Assembly (NCBI GenBank): GCA_963976435.1
Contig: CAXBKQ010000015.1
Span: 36,781-100,780 of the forward strand
DNA length: 64,000 bases
Direction: 5' to 3'
Origin: CAKZNE01 sp963976435
GTDB lineage: Bacteria > Bacteroidota > Bacteroidia > Flavobacteriales > Schleiferiaceae
The notes under the pieces were generated by a model, which saw nothing but the letters and a program-made list of their open reading frames with translations, searched no databases and was not told where the DNA came from. Below are positions 42,782 through 50,661 of the stretch, one piece after another. The translations under genes and the position numbers were made by a program. Positions within the stretch are counted from its first letter, which is position 1; every line of letters begins with the position of its first letter.

Positions 42782-43464
42782 TGAATGGCAAACTATATAT
42801 AGTACCAACGCCGATAGGAAATTTGGAGGATATGACCCTAAGAGCCATCCGTGTATTGAAAGAGGCGGATATAATCTTAGCGGAAGATACCAGAACCAGT
42901 GGGAAGTTGATGCAGCATTTTGGAATAGCTAGTCCTTTGAGATCTTACCATATGCACAATGAGCATAAAATTGTAGAACAAATAATTAAGGAGCTACAAT
43001 TGGGAAGAACCATAGCCTTAATCAGTGATGCTGGCACTCCTGCTATTTCGGACCCTGGTTTTTTGCTGTCGCGTGAGGCTATTCGCCATAATATAGCTTT
43101 GGAAACATTGCCAGGTGCTACAGCTTTCGTTCCTGCATTGGTAAATTCTGGACTAGCAGCTCATAATTTTGTTTTTGAAGGATTTCTTCCACCAAAAAAG
43201 GGTAGAAAGACCAAGCTAGAAGCATTGGCCGAAGAATCGCGAACCCTTATTTTTTATGAATCTCCATATAGAATTTGCAAAACCCTTGGGGAGCTACAAG
43301 CTTATTTTGGTTCGGATAGAGCCTGCTCAGTATCAAGGGAAATAAGCAAAAAATTTGAAGAAACGCGAAGGGGTAGTTTGAAGGAAGTGGAAGAACACTT
43401 CAAAAAAAATTCCCCAAAAGGGGAATTCGTAGTTTGTATTGCTGGAAAAGGAGCGAAAACTTAA
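42781..43464 (+). CDS. rsmI: 16S rRNA (cytidine-1402 2'-O)-methyltransferase
   Basis: The ATG at 42781 gives the typical N-terminus MNGKLYIVPTPIGNLEDMTLRA. The 227-residue protein has AEDTRTSGKLMQHF, ISDAGTPAISDPGF, PGATAFVPALVNSGL, FEGFLPPKKGRK and FYESPYRI, all RsmI motifs, and lacks the extra C-terminal domain of the long form. RsmI uses SAM to methylate the ribose of C1402 in the decoding centre. Translation is coupled to the ATL gene through a 1-base overlap. The 3' end meets frr tail to tail with a 4-base overlap. Confidence 0.93.
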   Translation: MNGKLYIVPTPIGNLEDMTLRAIRVLKEADIILAEDTRTSGKLMQHFGIASPLRSYHMHNEHKIVEQIIKELQLGRTIALISDAGTPAISDPGFLLSREAIRHNIALETLPGATAFVPALVNSGLAAHNFVFEGFLPPKKGRKTKLEALAEESRTLIFYESPYRICKTLGELQAYFGSDRACSVSREISKKFEETRRGSLKEVEEHFKKNSPKGEFVVCIAGKGAKT

Positions 43465-44015
43465 ACCTGTAAAATTTCCACTTCCTTTTTATCAATTATG
43501 CTATCTACTTTTTTAGAATAGGTATCGGTCATGGTTTGAACCTTCCCTTCGGCATCTTTAATAATATCTTCAGAAATTCCATCTAAGGCTTTAATTTCAT
43601 CATTGGCCTCTTTTCTTGCAGATCTAATACTAATTTTAGATTCTTCCCCTTCTGCTCTAGCATCTTTAACCAAGTTTTTTCTTCTTTCTTCGGTTAGGGG
43701 TGGAATATTAATAATCACTACTTCCCCATTATTTTGTGGGTTTAGGCCTAATCCAGAATTAATAATAGATTTTTCAATCTCTGCTATTAAACCTTTTTCC
43801 CAAGGCTGAACAGAAAGAGTTCTGGCATCAGGAGTATTGATATTTGAAACCTGGCTAAGGGGGGTGGAAGAACCATAATAATCCACTCTCACAGAATCCA
43901 ACATACTTGGATTGGCTCTACCGGCTCTAATTTTTAATAAATTTTTTTCCAATCTTTCAATCGCCTTGCCCATTTGTTCTTTGGACATATCGATTATCAT
44001 ATCTATTTCTTCCAT
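43461..44015 (-). CDS. frr: Ribosome recycling factor
   Basis: This 184-residue protein carries the RRF blocks MGKAIERLEKNLLKIRAGRANPSML, VDYYGSSTPLSQVSNI, TLSVQPWEKGLIAEIEKSI and PPLTEERRKNLVKDARAEGEESKISIRSARKEAND. RRF splits the post-termination ribosome with EF-G. Several in-frame ATGs lie close together at the start (codons 1, 6 and 10); the first is kept but codon 6 or 10 could be used. It lies 17 bases after pyrH in the classic pyrH-frr order. Confidence 0.95.
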   Translation of the reverse strand: MEEIDMIIDMSKEQMGKAIERLEKNLLKIRAGRANPSMLDSVRVDYYGSSTPLSQVSNINTPDARTLSVQPWEKGLIAEIEKSIINSGLGLNPQNNGEVVIINIPPLTEERRKNLVKDARAEGEESKISIRSARKEANDEIKALDGISEDIIKDAEGKVQTMTDTYSKKVDSIIDKKEVEILQV

Positions 44016-44032
44016 AAAGCCTAGGCTAAATA

Positions 44033-44740
44033 TTAATCTTTTACTAGTGTTCCTACATTTTCACCGAACATAATCTTTTTGAGATTACCTGGGGTGTTCA
44101 TATCAAATACTAAAATAGGTAATTCATTTTCTTTACTCAAGGTAAATGCGGTCATGTCCATTACATTCAAATCCTTTTCATACACCTCTTTAAATGAAAG
44201 TGTTTCATATTTAGTAGCATCTACATTCTTTTCTGGATCGGAGCTATAGATACCATCAACTCTAGTTCCTTTAAGGATTACATTGGCATTTATTTCAATA
44301 GCTCTTAAAGTAGCTGCGGTATCTGTGGTAAAATAAGGGTTGCCAGTTCCTCCGCCAAAAATCACTACCCTACCCTTTTCTAGGTGACGAACAGCTCTTC
44401 TACGAATAAAAGGTTCTGCAACCTTGTTCATTTCAATAGCGCTCATTAGTCGGGTTTTAATTCCTTCATTTTCCAGGGCCGATTGCAAGGCTAGTCCATT
44501 AATTACAGTAGCTAGCATTCCCATATGATCGCCTTGCACTCTATCCATTCCGGTGCTGGAAGCGCTTAATCCTCTAAAGATATTTCCACCACCAATAACA
44601 ATAGCTAATTCCAATCCTTCGTCTACAACAGTTTTTATTTCTTCGGCATATTCTTTTAGCCTGTCGCCATCAATGCCGTATTGTTGTTTCCCCATCAAAG
44701 CTTCCCCGCTTAGTTTTAATAGGACTCTTTTGTATTTCAT
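44033..44740 (-). CDS. pyrH: UMP kinase
   Basis: This 235-residue bacterial-type UMP kinase (amino-acid-kinase fold) phosphorylates UMP to UDP. It shows LLKLSGEALMG, AIVIGGGNIFRG, MGMLATVINGLALQ, VVIFGGGTGNPYFTTDTAATLRA and DGIYSSDPEKN. It is co-transcribed with frr. A -7 element lies at 44776-44783. Confidence 0.95.
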   Translation of the reverse strand: MKYKRVLLKLSGEALMGKQQYGIDGDRLKEYAEEIKTVVDEGLELAIVIGGGNIFRGLSASSTGMDRVQGDHMGMLATVINGLALQSALENEGIKTRLMSAIEMNKVAEPFIRRRAVRHLEKGRVVIFGGGTGNPYFTTDTAATLRAIEINANVILKGTRVDGIYSSDPEKNVDATKYETLSFKEVYEKDLNVMDMTAFTLSKENELPILVFDMNTPGNLKKIMFGENVGTLVKD

Positions 44741-44775
44741 GAATTGGTTTTTTTAGGACGATTTTTTTGTGGCAA

Positions 44776-44783
44776 CAAATATA
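44776..44783 (-). promoter_or_regulatory. -7 element of the pyrH-frr operon
   Basis: TATATTTG on the minus strand lies 35 bases before the pyrH ATG. No clear -33 box is seen. Confidence 0.45.
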
Positions 44784-45225
44784 ATGGCTTGTTTGAGAAA
44801 ATGGTAGATTAATTTCAATTGGCTTGATTCAAAAATTATGGAATGCATTTTAAAAATTTAAGAATCTCAAGATTCTCGAAAAATTTTCGGTCTGTGGAAA
44901 TCCAGGAAGTAAAATTCAAAAAAGAGCCGTCTTGATAAAAAGACGGGTTTTTTTGGATATAATATGATCTAAAAAACTGGCAGAGAGAGAGGGTTTCCAA
45001 CCTAACACCCGTTTCATACTCATTACCAAACAATTACCGAGGTCAATATGTCAAAGTCAAGCCGCTAGGCAAGCCATTTGTTTGCATGAGGGTTTTACAC
45101 CCAAACCCTTGACTTAACTAGCCCAAATATACTATTTGATCTGAAAAGGTCCCATTCTTAAACTCATTTAAATCGTGAGTAAAAACCATTAAAATTTCAA
45201 TACCTTGAGATCTTAAAGTAAAATC
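44784..45225. other. Intergenic region holding a decayed tRNA-Ser end
   Basis: No gene is seen. It holds a short inverted repeat AGAATCT-CA-AGATTCT (44861-44876), the decayed terminator/tRNA copy (44913-45002), and a hairpin AGGGTTT/AAACCCT (45089-45109). A promoter for the 45226 gene is not clear. Confidence 0.5.
44913..45002. repeat. Degenerate copy of the tRNA-Ser terminator and 3' end (left repeat)
   Basis: Bases 44948-45002 match 47757-47811 at 50 of 55 positions by hand alignment. The matching part includes the acceptor 3' strand and T-arm of tRNA-Ser; the T-loop TTCGAA has become TTTCCAA. A hairpin CCGTCTT/AAGACGG (44927-44946) followed by Ts corresponds to the tRNA terminator at 47731-47754. 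The tRNA 5' half is absent. Confidence 0.75.
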
Positions 45226-46188
45226 ATGAAATATTTACTCTGCTTTCTTCTGTTACCCATACTGGGTTTAGCTCAACAAGACTTTGGTAAAAACGCCAAT
45301 TGGTACTATGCCTTTTCTGAATCTGGTTATACTGGATATAAAAAAGTTAGTCACTCCGGAGACACTAATATGTATGGTATGTCTTGGCTACGCTTCGAAG
45401 TAAGTGGACTAAGTCAGATTCGTACGGGTCCAGGGCCAAATGACCTGATTCAGGATACCACTGCCACCTGGCCGGATATCTTTTTGGCCACCCGCAATGA
45501 TTCGGTCTTTAGACTTAATAACCAAGGACCTTTCTTACTTTATGACTTCAATGCAAATGTAGGCGAAACTTGGCAATACGCCCCACTGGACACCACATTT
45601 GGTTGTCCTGATACGCCTATTGCTACGGTAGTGGCCAAGGGCACAGAAACCATAGCAGGGGTCAGCTTAAATTATATCGATATAAGTGTACCTATGGATA
45701 CGCTGATGATCAATGGTTTGCCTAGCTATCAAATTAGCGCGGCCTCTTATTTAAATCAGCGTATTTACCCCAAACTAGGGGCTTTAAATTATAATACCCT
45801 TTTCGATAGCGAGCCTAATCTTTGTAATGGAGGTTCTTTTAAAGCATCATCTTTAGCAAGCCATAATCTACGTTGTTATTCAGACAATGACCTATCCCTC
45901 AACCGCAGCACTAACAACCAAGCTTGTGATTACTGGTCTTTATTATCCAGCGAAGAACTAGAAAAAGCCCAATGGGATATATTCCCCAATCCCAGCCGAG
46001 GAATTATTCATCTAAAAACAGACTTGGAAATAAGCTCTATGGCGCTTCTAGATCTAAATGGTAGAACGCTTTGTAATTATTCAATAAATGAAACCGAGTT
46101 AGAACTACCTCGTAACAAAGGATTATACCTACTACAGGTGACTCTTGAGAATGGAATTCAGCATTTATTTAAAGTTCAACGTTTATAA
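45226..46188 (+). CDS. Secreted T9SS cargo protein of unknown function
   Basis: This 320-residue protein has a signal peptide (ILGLAQ), a beta-rich body (NWYYAFSESGYTGYKKV, LYDFNANVGETWQYAPLDTTFGCPD) with several cysteines, and a T9SS sorting domain at about 250-320 (WDIFPNPSRGIIHL, LLDLNGRTLCNYS, NKGLYLLQVT). The function is unknown. The DNA is visibly richer in G and C than the neighbouring housekeeping genes (for example, 35 of 60 bases in 45421-45480). It lies inside the segment bounded by the tRNA-Ser repeats, which suggests an acquired gene. It converges with the next gene across 11 bases. Confidence 0.75.
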   Translation: MKYLLCFLLLPILGLAQQDFGKNANWYYAFSESGYTGYKKVSHSGDTNMYGMSWLRFEVSGLSQIRTGPGPNDLIQDTTATWPDIFLATRNDSVFRLNNQGPFLLYDFNANVGETWQYAPLDTTFGCPDTPIATVVAKGTETIAGVSLNYIDISVPMDTLMINGLPSYQISAASYLNQRIYPKLGALNYNTLFDSEPNLCNGGSFKASSLASHNLRCYSDNDLSLNRSTNNQACDYWSLLSSEELEKAQWDIFPNPSRGIIHLKTDLEISSMALLDLNGRTLCNYSINETELELPRNKGLYLLQVTLENGIQHLFKVQRL

Positions 46189-46199
46189 TGGTCCTCAAC

Positions 46200-47714
46200 T
46201 CAGGTCCCAATAATAATTTTCTGAGAACCCAAAGAGCTTCCCTTGGCCCTTGACTTCAGCAAATAGACACCAGGGGCAATTCCTGAAAGATCTATTCTAG
46301 CCTTGTGCTGGAAGTTCCCTACACGCATTAGCTGCCCTAACGAATTATAGAGTTCATAATGAACTTCATCTGGGAGCTCAAACTCTAAATTCAGGACATT
46401 ATAGCTAGGGTTTGGGTAAGCACTTAATCTTTCATACCTATAAGGGGGCTCTTCAATCCCGATACCCTGACATCCTTCCTGTAAACAGCCATAGGAATCG
46501 GTTTTAAGCATGTAGAAATGAAGCGTGCGAGCAGAATCGATATCATTATCTAGATCTATCAACCTTCCAAGATGTAAAAAACCGGAATCTGGTGCTTCCT
46601 GAAAAGCCCAAATATGGTTTTGGTCGGCAGAGTCGTTTAAATGGTAATAAGAGCGCATCCAAATGCTATCTCCTAGTGGGGTGAATTTGTATGCTGAGAT
46701 TGGAAAATTCCCAGGAAGCATTTGTATGTCGCCAGCTACATAGAAATTACCATCACTGGTTTTTATCAGGTCCTCAAACCGAAAATAAGGCAACTCAGGT
46801 CCACTGGTTGTGTCGTAGACCAACTGACCTGAAGTATCAATACGACCAAACCTCATCCTCGTGGGGTACGCATAGTTTACCGTATTAGGCCAAAATCCTA
46901 GAATTTCCATCCGAGCAAAACTATAGGTACCATCCTCATTATCTAAAGCTGCAATATTTTGACTACCCAAATCCTGATTGAAAGGGTAAAACCATTTTAA
47001 GGCTCCAGTCTGCAGGTCGATACGAGCAGCAAAGGAATGATCAGTATTAGATTGAGTTGGAACATAATGGTTCGCTCTACCAGTTACTAAACAGGTACCG
47101 TAGTGATCAACAACTAAATCCTTACCATAATAACCACCACTCATTCCTGGAATCGTATCAGGAATTCTAAGCTCCCAAATCGGGTTAAAGGCGGTATCAA
47201 ATTTAGCAACCCATAAATCATACTTATTATAGTTGGTCAACCTGAAAAGAAATCCTGTTACAATAAAGGTTGTATCAGTGTCAAAAACGAAGTCATGAAC
47301 TTCAGGTGTTCCACCTTGATAATCTAGATGTTTTGCGGTAACTAAAGTATCCAGATTATGATTGAACTTGGTAAATCGTACAAAAGCGGAATCATTCCGA
47401 ATGAAATCTGTCTGGGCTAAATAATAGGATCCTCTGTGGGCTTTTAAACACTTAAAACAGGGAGAAACCCTTCTTACGGAATCCGGTGAATCATAATAAT
47501 TATAAAACTTATAGAAGGTTTTAACACCTGTGCTATCGAATAATCCAACCTGTAAAAGTCCTAAGGAGTCCTGATCTTCATCTGCTATCACTATGTCATT
47601 ATCTACAAAAAGTAAAGCAGGTCTATTTGCTCCACCAAAGTTTAGGTCTGTTCGGCTAAATCGTTGTGCTTGTGCAGAAAGAGATAAAATGTATAAGAAA
47701 AAGACTAATCGCAT
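46200..47714 (-). CDS. Secreted T9SS cargo protein, paralogue of the 7861-9423 protein
   Basis: I start at the ATG at 47712-47714; a TTG two codons earlier is possible. The 504-residue protein has a signal peptide (SAQAQ). Its repeat-rich beta body shows NPIWELRIPD, GTCLVTGRANH, DGNFYVAGDIQ and DSGFLHLGRLI. A cysteine pair (YGCLQEGC) comes before a T9SS sorting domain (SAYPNPSYNVLNLEF, LYNSLGQLMRVG, APGVYLLKSR). The same layout is seen in the 7861 gene product. The gene lies directly downstream of the tRNA-Ser terminator, inside the tRNA-flanked islet, and may depend on weak read-through or an unseen promoter. Confidence 0.78.
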   Translation of the reverse strand: MRLVFFLYILSLSAQAQRFSRTDLNFGGANRPALLFVDNDIVIADEDQDSLGLLQVGLFDSTGVKTFYKFYNYYDSPDSVRRVSPCFKCLKAHRGSYYLAQTDFIRNDSAFVRFTKFNHNLDTLVTAKHLDYQGGTPEVHDFVFDTDTTFIVTGFLFRLTNYNKYDLWVAKFDTAFNPIWELRIPDTIPGMSGGYYGKDLVVDHYGTCLVTGRANHYVPTQSNTDHSFAARIDLQTGALKWFYPFNQDLGSQNIAALDNEDGTYSFARMEILGFWPNTVNYAYPTRMRFGRIDTSGQLVYDTTSGPELPYFRFEDLIKTSDGNFYVAGDIQMLPGNFPISAYKFTPLGDSIWMRSYYHLNDSADQNHIWAFQEAPDSGFLHLGRLIDLDNDIDSARTLHFYMLKTDSYGCLQEGCQGIGIEEPPYRYERLSAYPNPSYNVLNLEFELPDEVHYELYNSLGQLMRVGNFQHKARIDLSGIAPGVYLLKSRAKGSSLGSQKIIIGT

Positions 47715-47730
47715 ATTCAAGATAAAAAAA

Positions 47731-47754
47731 GAGGCCGTCTGAAAAGGCGGCCTC
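47731..47754 (-). terminator. Terminator of tRNA-Ser
   Basis: A 10-bp stem GAGGCCGTCT/AGGCGGCCTC with a 4-base loop has T-tracts on both strands and lies 36 bases past the tRNA 3' end. Confidence 0.85.
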
Positions 47755-47756
47755 TT

Positions 47757-47811
47757 TTTTTTTGGAAATAATATGATCTAAAAAACTAGCGGAGAGAGAG
47801 GGATTCGAACC
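47757..47811. repeat. Right repeat: tRNA-Ser 3' end and flank
   Basis: This is the intact partner of the left repeat at 44948-45002, in the same orientation (50/55 identical). It spans the tRNA flank, discriminator base, acceptor 3' strand and T-arm. Confidence 0.75.
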
Positions 47812-47876
47812 CTCGGTACGGTTTCCCGCACACACGCTTTCCAAGCGTGCTCCTTAAGCCACTCGGACACCTCTCC
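47790..47876 (-). tRNA. tRNA-Ser (GGA anticodon)
   Basis: On the minus strand an 87-base tRNA folds with acceptor GGAGAGG/TCTCTCC (G7-U66 wobble) and discriminator G. The anticodon stem CACGC/GCGTG encloses TTGGAAA (anticodon GGA), a long variable arm follows as expected for class II serine tRNAs, and the T-arm is GAGGG-TTCGAAT-CCCTC. CCA is not encoded. A promoter lies just upstream and a terminator downstream. Confidence 0.96.
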
Positions 47877-47891
47877 TGGCATTAGGGTTGG

Positions 47892-47921
47892 CAAAAGTAA
47901 TAAAAACAGTTGTTCTACAAA
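47892..47921 (-). promoter_or_regulatory. Promoter of tRNA-Ser
   Basis: On the minus strand, TTTG (47918-47921) and TACTTTTG (47892-47899) are spaced by 18 bases, 15 bases before the tRNA 5' end. This is the cleanest promoter in the window. Confidence 0.75.
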
Positions 47922-48055
47922 TGAATAAATGAGTCTTATTAAAAAATGGGCAACCAAAAATGAAAAATGGCTCTAATTCAGTGTTAACTATATTATTTTT
48001 TTAGAAAAAATTAAGGATTCCCTTACCTATACTAAAAAAGATTGGGATAAAACTT

Positions 48056-48063
48056 TAGCTTTG
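48056..48063 (+). promoter_or_regulatory. -7 element of the exbB operon
   Basis: TAGCTTTG lies 49 bases before the exbB ATG. The -33 position lacks TTG. Confidence 0.45.
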
Positions 48064-48112
48064 TGCGCGAGTTTTATATTTTCACAAAAATTTTTTAACA
48101 AATAAGCAAGTA

Positions 48113-48979
48113 ATGAAAAAAGCACTTTCTATCCTGGCTATGGTGTGTTTTGTAGCCTTTGGGACTGTTAATCTGGTAGCACAACCTTCAGAGGAATCAA
48201 CCGAAACCGTAGTAGAAAAAGATTCTACGGCCTTAAAAGCTGAGGCTGATAGTATCGCAGCGGCAGAAGCAGCAGCAGAAAAAGCTGAAGCAGATGCAGC
48301 GGCAGCGGCCAAAGACGCTGAAAAAGAAGAAGAGCCTGCAAAGGAAAAAACCTTCCACCAGATTTTAAAAGAGAAATTTATTCAAGGTGGCGCCGGGTTT
48401 ATGGGTGTTGTATTGATTGCATTAATATTAGGATTAGCCCTATGTATTGAGCGTATCATTTACCTAAACATGGCCTCTCCAAACACTAACAAACTAATTG
48501 ATGAAATCGAAAGTGCTCTTCAATCAGGTGGTGTTGAAGCTGCAAAAGAAGTTTGTAGAAATACAAAAGGACCTGTTGCTAGTATCTTTTACCAAGGTTT
48601 AGATAGAATGGACGAAGGAATTGATATGGTAGAAAAATCCATCATTTCTTATGGATCTGTTCAATTGGGATTATTAGAGCGCAATATCTCTTGGATTTCC
48701 TTATTTATCGCCTTAGCACCAATGCTTGGTTTCATGGGAACGGTAATCGGTATGATTGGCGCCTTTGATGCTATTGAAGCAGCAGGAGATATTTCTCCAT
48801 CTTTGGTAGCTGGAGGTATTAAAGTTGCACTTTTAACAACCGTATTCGGTTTGATCGTTGCGATGATCCTTCAAATTTTTTACAACTATATTATTGCCAA
48901 AGTAGACAGCATTACAAATACAATGGAAGATGCGTCTATTTCTTTAGTTGACTTATTAGTGAAACACAACAACAAATAA
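48113..48979 (+). CDS. exbB: ExbB/TolQ/MotA-type proton channel subunit
   Basis: This 288-residue protein begins with a signal-like hydrophobic segment (1-24). An unusual Ala/Glu/Lys-rich stretch (about 40-80), encoded by GCA/GCG-rich repeats, follows. Then comes the ExbB core: membrane segments at about 95-115, 190-215 and 235-258, with LGFMGTVIGMIGAFDAIEAAGDISPSLVAGGIKVALLTTVFGLIVAM. ExbB forms the pentameric proton channel that powers TonB-dependent transport. It leads an operon with a four-helix membrane protein and two ExbD genes (2-3 base gaps). Confidence 0.9.
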   Translation: MKKALSILAMVCFVAFGTVNLVAQPSEESTETVVEKDSTALKAEADSIAAAEAAAEKAEADAAAAAKDAEKEEEPAKEKTFHQILKEKFIQGGAGFMGVVLIALILGLALCIERIIYLNMASPNTNKLIDEIESALQSGGVEAAKEVCRNTKGPVASIFYQGLDRMDEGIDMVEKSIISYGSVQLGLLERNISWISLFIALAPMLGFMGTVIGMIGAFDAIEAAGDISPSLVAGGIKVALLTTVFGLIVAMILQIFYNYIIAKVDSITNTMEDASISLVDLLVKHNNK

Positions 48980-48981
48980 TT

Positions 48982-49434
48982 ATGAAGACAAACACAATTG
49001 TAAAAATTGTGGCATTTGTCATAATGATTATTGCCGCAATACTTCAAGTTATCGTAATGGTAAAGGGAGATGAGGCTATCGAAATTTCTACAGAATTGCA
49101 GGATAGTTTAATTAACCCATACCTTTATGAAAGTTATATAGTACTCTTTGCCACTGCGGCAATTGCTCTTATCCTATCTGTCCTTGGTTTGTTTAAGGAT
49201 ATGAAAAAGGCTAAAAATGCACTTATTGGAGCAGGAGCCCTTATTGGAGTTTTTATTATCGCCTACCTACTTGCTGATGGTTCTGACCACGGTATTTATG
49301 TAGTTGAAAATGAAGCTGCAACTGAGGAAACTGCAAAACAAGTAGGAACAGGTTTAATTGCCTTTTATCTACTTGCAGGTGCTACAGTATTGAGTATTCT
49401 TTATGTAGAAGTAACGAAAATTTTTAATAGATAA
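48982..49434 (+). CDS. Small membrane protein of the exbB-exbD operon
   Basis: This 150-residue protein has four hydrophobic segments (about 7-27, 50-70, 80-98 and 122-142) and no known domain that I can name. It lies 2 bases after exbB and 2 bases before exbD. I have seen such a membrane protein in this position in Bacteroidota ExbBD operons, so it is probably a conserved accessory subunit, but its role is unknown. Confidence 0.65.
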   Translation: MKTNTIVKIVAFVIMIIAAILQVIVMVKGDEAIEISTELQDSLINPYLYESYIVLFATAAIALILSVLGLFKDMKKAKNALIGAGALIGVFIIAYLLADGSDHGIYVVENEAATEETAKQVGTGLIAFYLLAGATVLSILYVEVTKIFNR

Positions 49435-49436
49435 CT

Positions 49437-50015
49437 ATGGCTAAAGGAAAAAGGGCGGTTCCGGAAATTAACGCAGGATCTATGGCAGACATAGCTTTCC
49501 TTCTGTTAATCTTTTTCCTTGTAACCACCACTATGGATGTAGATTCGGGAATAAACCGAAAACTACCACCATATGAGCCCGATATCGAAACAGATCCACC
49601 ACCACCGATTAAAAAGAAGAATATTTTTACGGTATTGGTAAATTCCAACGACCAACTTTTGGTGGAGGATGATTATATGGAAATTTCAGAATTGAGAGCC
49701 GCAGCATTGGCTTTCCTAGATAATAATGGAGATGGTAGCTGTGACTATTGTGAAGGCCTTAGAAGCCCCTCATCTTCTGATAATCCTGGAAAAGCAATTG
49801 TATCATTACAGAATGATAGAGGTACAAGCTATAAATTGTACATCTCCGTTCAAAATGAACTCGCAGCGGCTTACAATGAATTACGCGAACGTGAATCTCA
49901 GAAGAGGTTTGGAAAATCTTATGAAGACCTTATTGATGAAGAGGAAAAAAAAGAAATCCAAGATCTATTCCCACAAAAGATTTCCGAAGCAGAACCTGTA
50001 AACTTAGGAGGATAG
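49437..50015 (+). CDS. exbD: ExbD-type biopolymer transport protein 1
   Basis: This 192-residue ExbD has the N-terminal EINAGSMADIAFLLLIFFLVTTTM, with the channel aspartate (Asp18) at the start of the membrane helix. A periplasmic domain follows. An insertion of about 40 residues holds the cysteine pair CDYC, followed by SPSSSDNPGKAIVSLQNDRGTSY, which is absent from enterobacterial ExbD. The C-terminus is acidic. It forms the stator with ExbB. It is closely related to the orphan ExbD at 50662-51225. Confidence 0.9.
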   Translation: MAKGKRAVPEINAGSMADIAFLLLIFFLVTTTMDVDSGINRKLPPYEPDIETDPPPPIKKKNIFTVLVNSNDQLLVEDDYMEISELRAAALAFLDNNGDGSCDYCEGLRSPSSSDNPGKAIVSLQNDRGTSYKLYISVQNELAAAYNELRERESQKRFGKSYEDLIDEEEKKEIQDLFPQKISEAEPVNLGG

Positions 50016-50018
50016 AAT

Positions 50019-50495
50019 ATGTCAAAATTTAAAAAGAAAACCGGAGGCGGTACTCCCGCCATTTCAACGGCATCTTTGCCTGATATCGTTTTTATGCTCC
50101 TATTCTTTTTCATGGTTACCACCGTGATGAGAGAAGTTACCTTGTTGGTGAAAAATTCTAAACCTTTTGCAACTGAAATTAAAAAGCTGGAAAAGAAAAG
50201 TTTAGTAACCTATATCTATGTAGGAAAACCTAAAAAATCTCTGATTCCTACATACGGTACAGAGCCTAAAATTCAATTAAACGATGCCTTTGCTAGTTTA
50301 AAGGATATTAAAGAGTTTATTTTCGCTGAACGTGAAGCCATAAATGAAGCTGAAAGAAATCAAATGACAGTTTCCATTAAAGCCGATGAAGAAGTGAAAA
50401 TGGGTTTGATAACAGATATTAAACAGGAACTTCGTAAGGCAGAAGCCTTAAAAATTAATTACTCCACTCGTAAGGGTGAAGTGTATGATAGATAA
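50019..50495 (+). CDS. exbD: ExbD-type biopolymer transport protein 2
   Basis: This 158-residue ExbD starts with a basic cytoplasmic tail and the helix ISTASLPDIVFMLLFFFMVTTVMRE carrying the conserved aspartate. It lacks the CxxC insertion of ExbD1 and is clearly a separate subtype. Two different ExbDs after one ExbB is usual in Bacteroidota. It is the last gene of the operon, followed by a strong terminator. Confidence 0.9.
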   Translation: MSKFKKKTGGGTPAISTASLPDIVFMLLFFFMVTTVMREVTLLVKNSKPFATEIKKLEKKSLVTYIYVGKPKKSLIPTYGTEPKIQLNDAFASLKDIKEFIFAEREAINEAERNQMTVSIKADEEVKMGLITDIKQELRKAEALKINYSTRKGEVYDR

Positions 50496-50561
50496 AATAA
50501 ATGTGGCTCTTTGTAGCTCATTTATGGAGACTAAATTGAAAGTGCTATTTTAAATATCTCC

Positions 50562-50595
50562 AAAAAAAAGGGTGCAGTTTGCGCCCTTTTTTTTT
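50562..50595 (+). terminator. Terminator of the exbB-exbD-exbD operon
   Basis: The stem AAAAGGGTGC/GCGCCCTTTT with a 5-base loop is followed by Ts. Confidence 0.85.
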
Positions 50596-50661
50596 GCTCC
50601 GAATCCAAACATCCACGGAATGATCTTTGCTTGATTTCCTTCATAATCCTAAAGCAAAATC

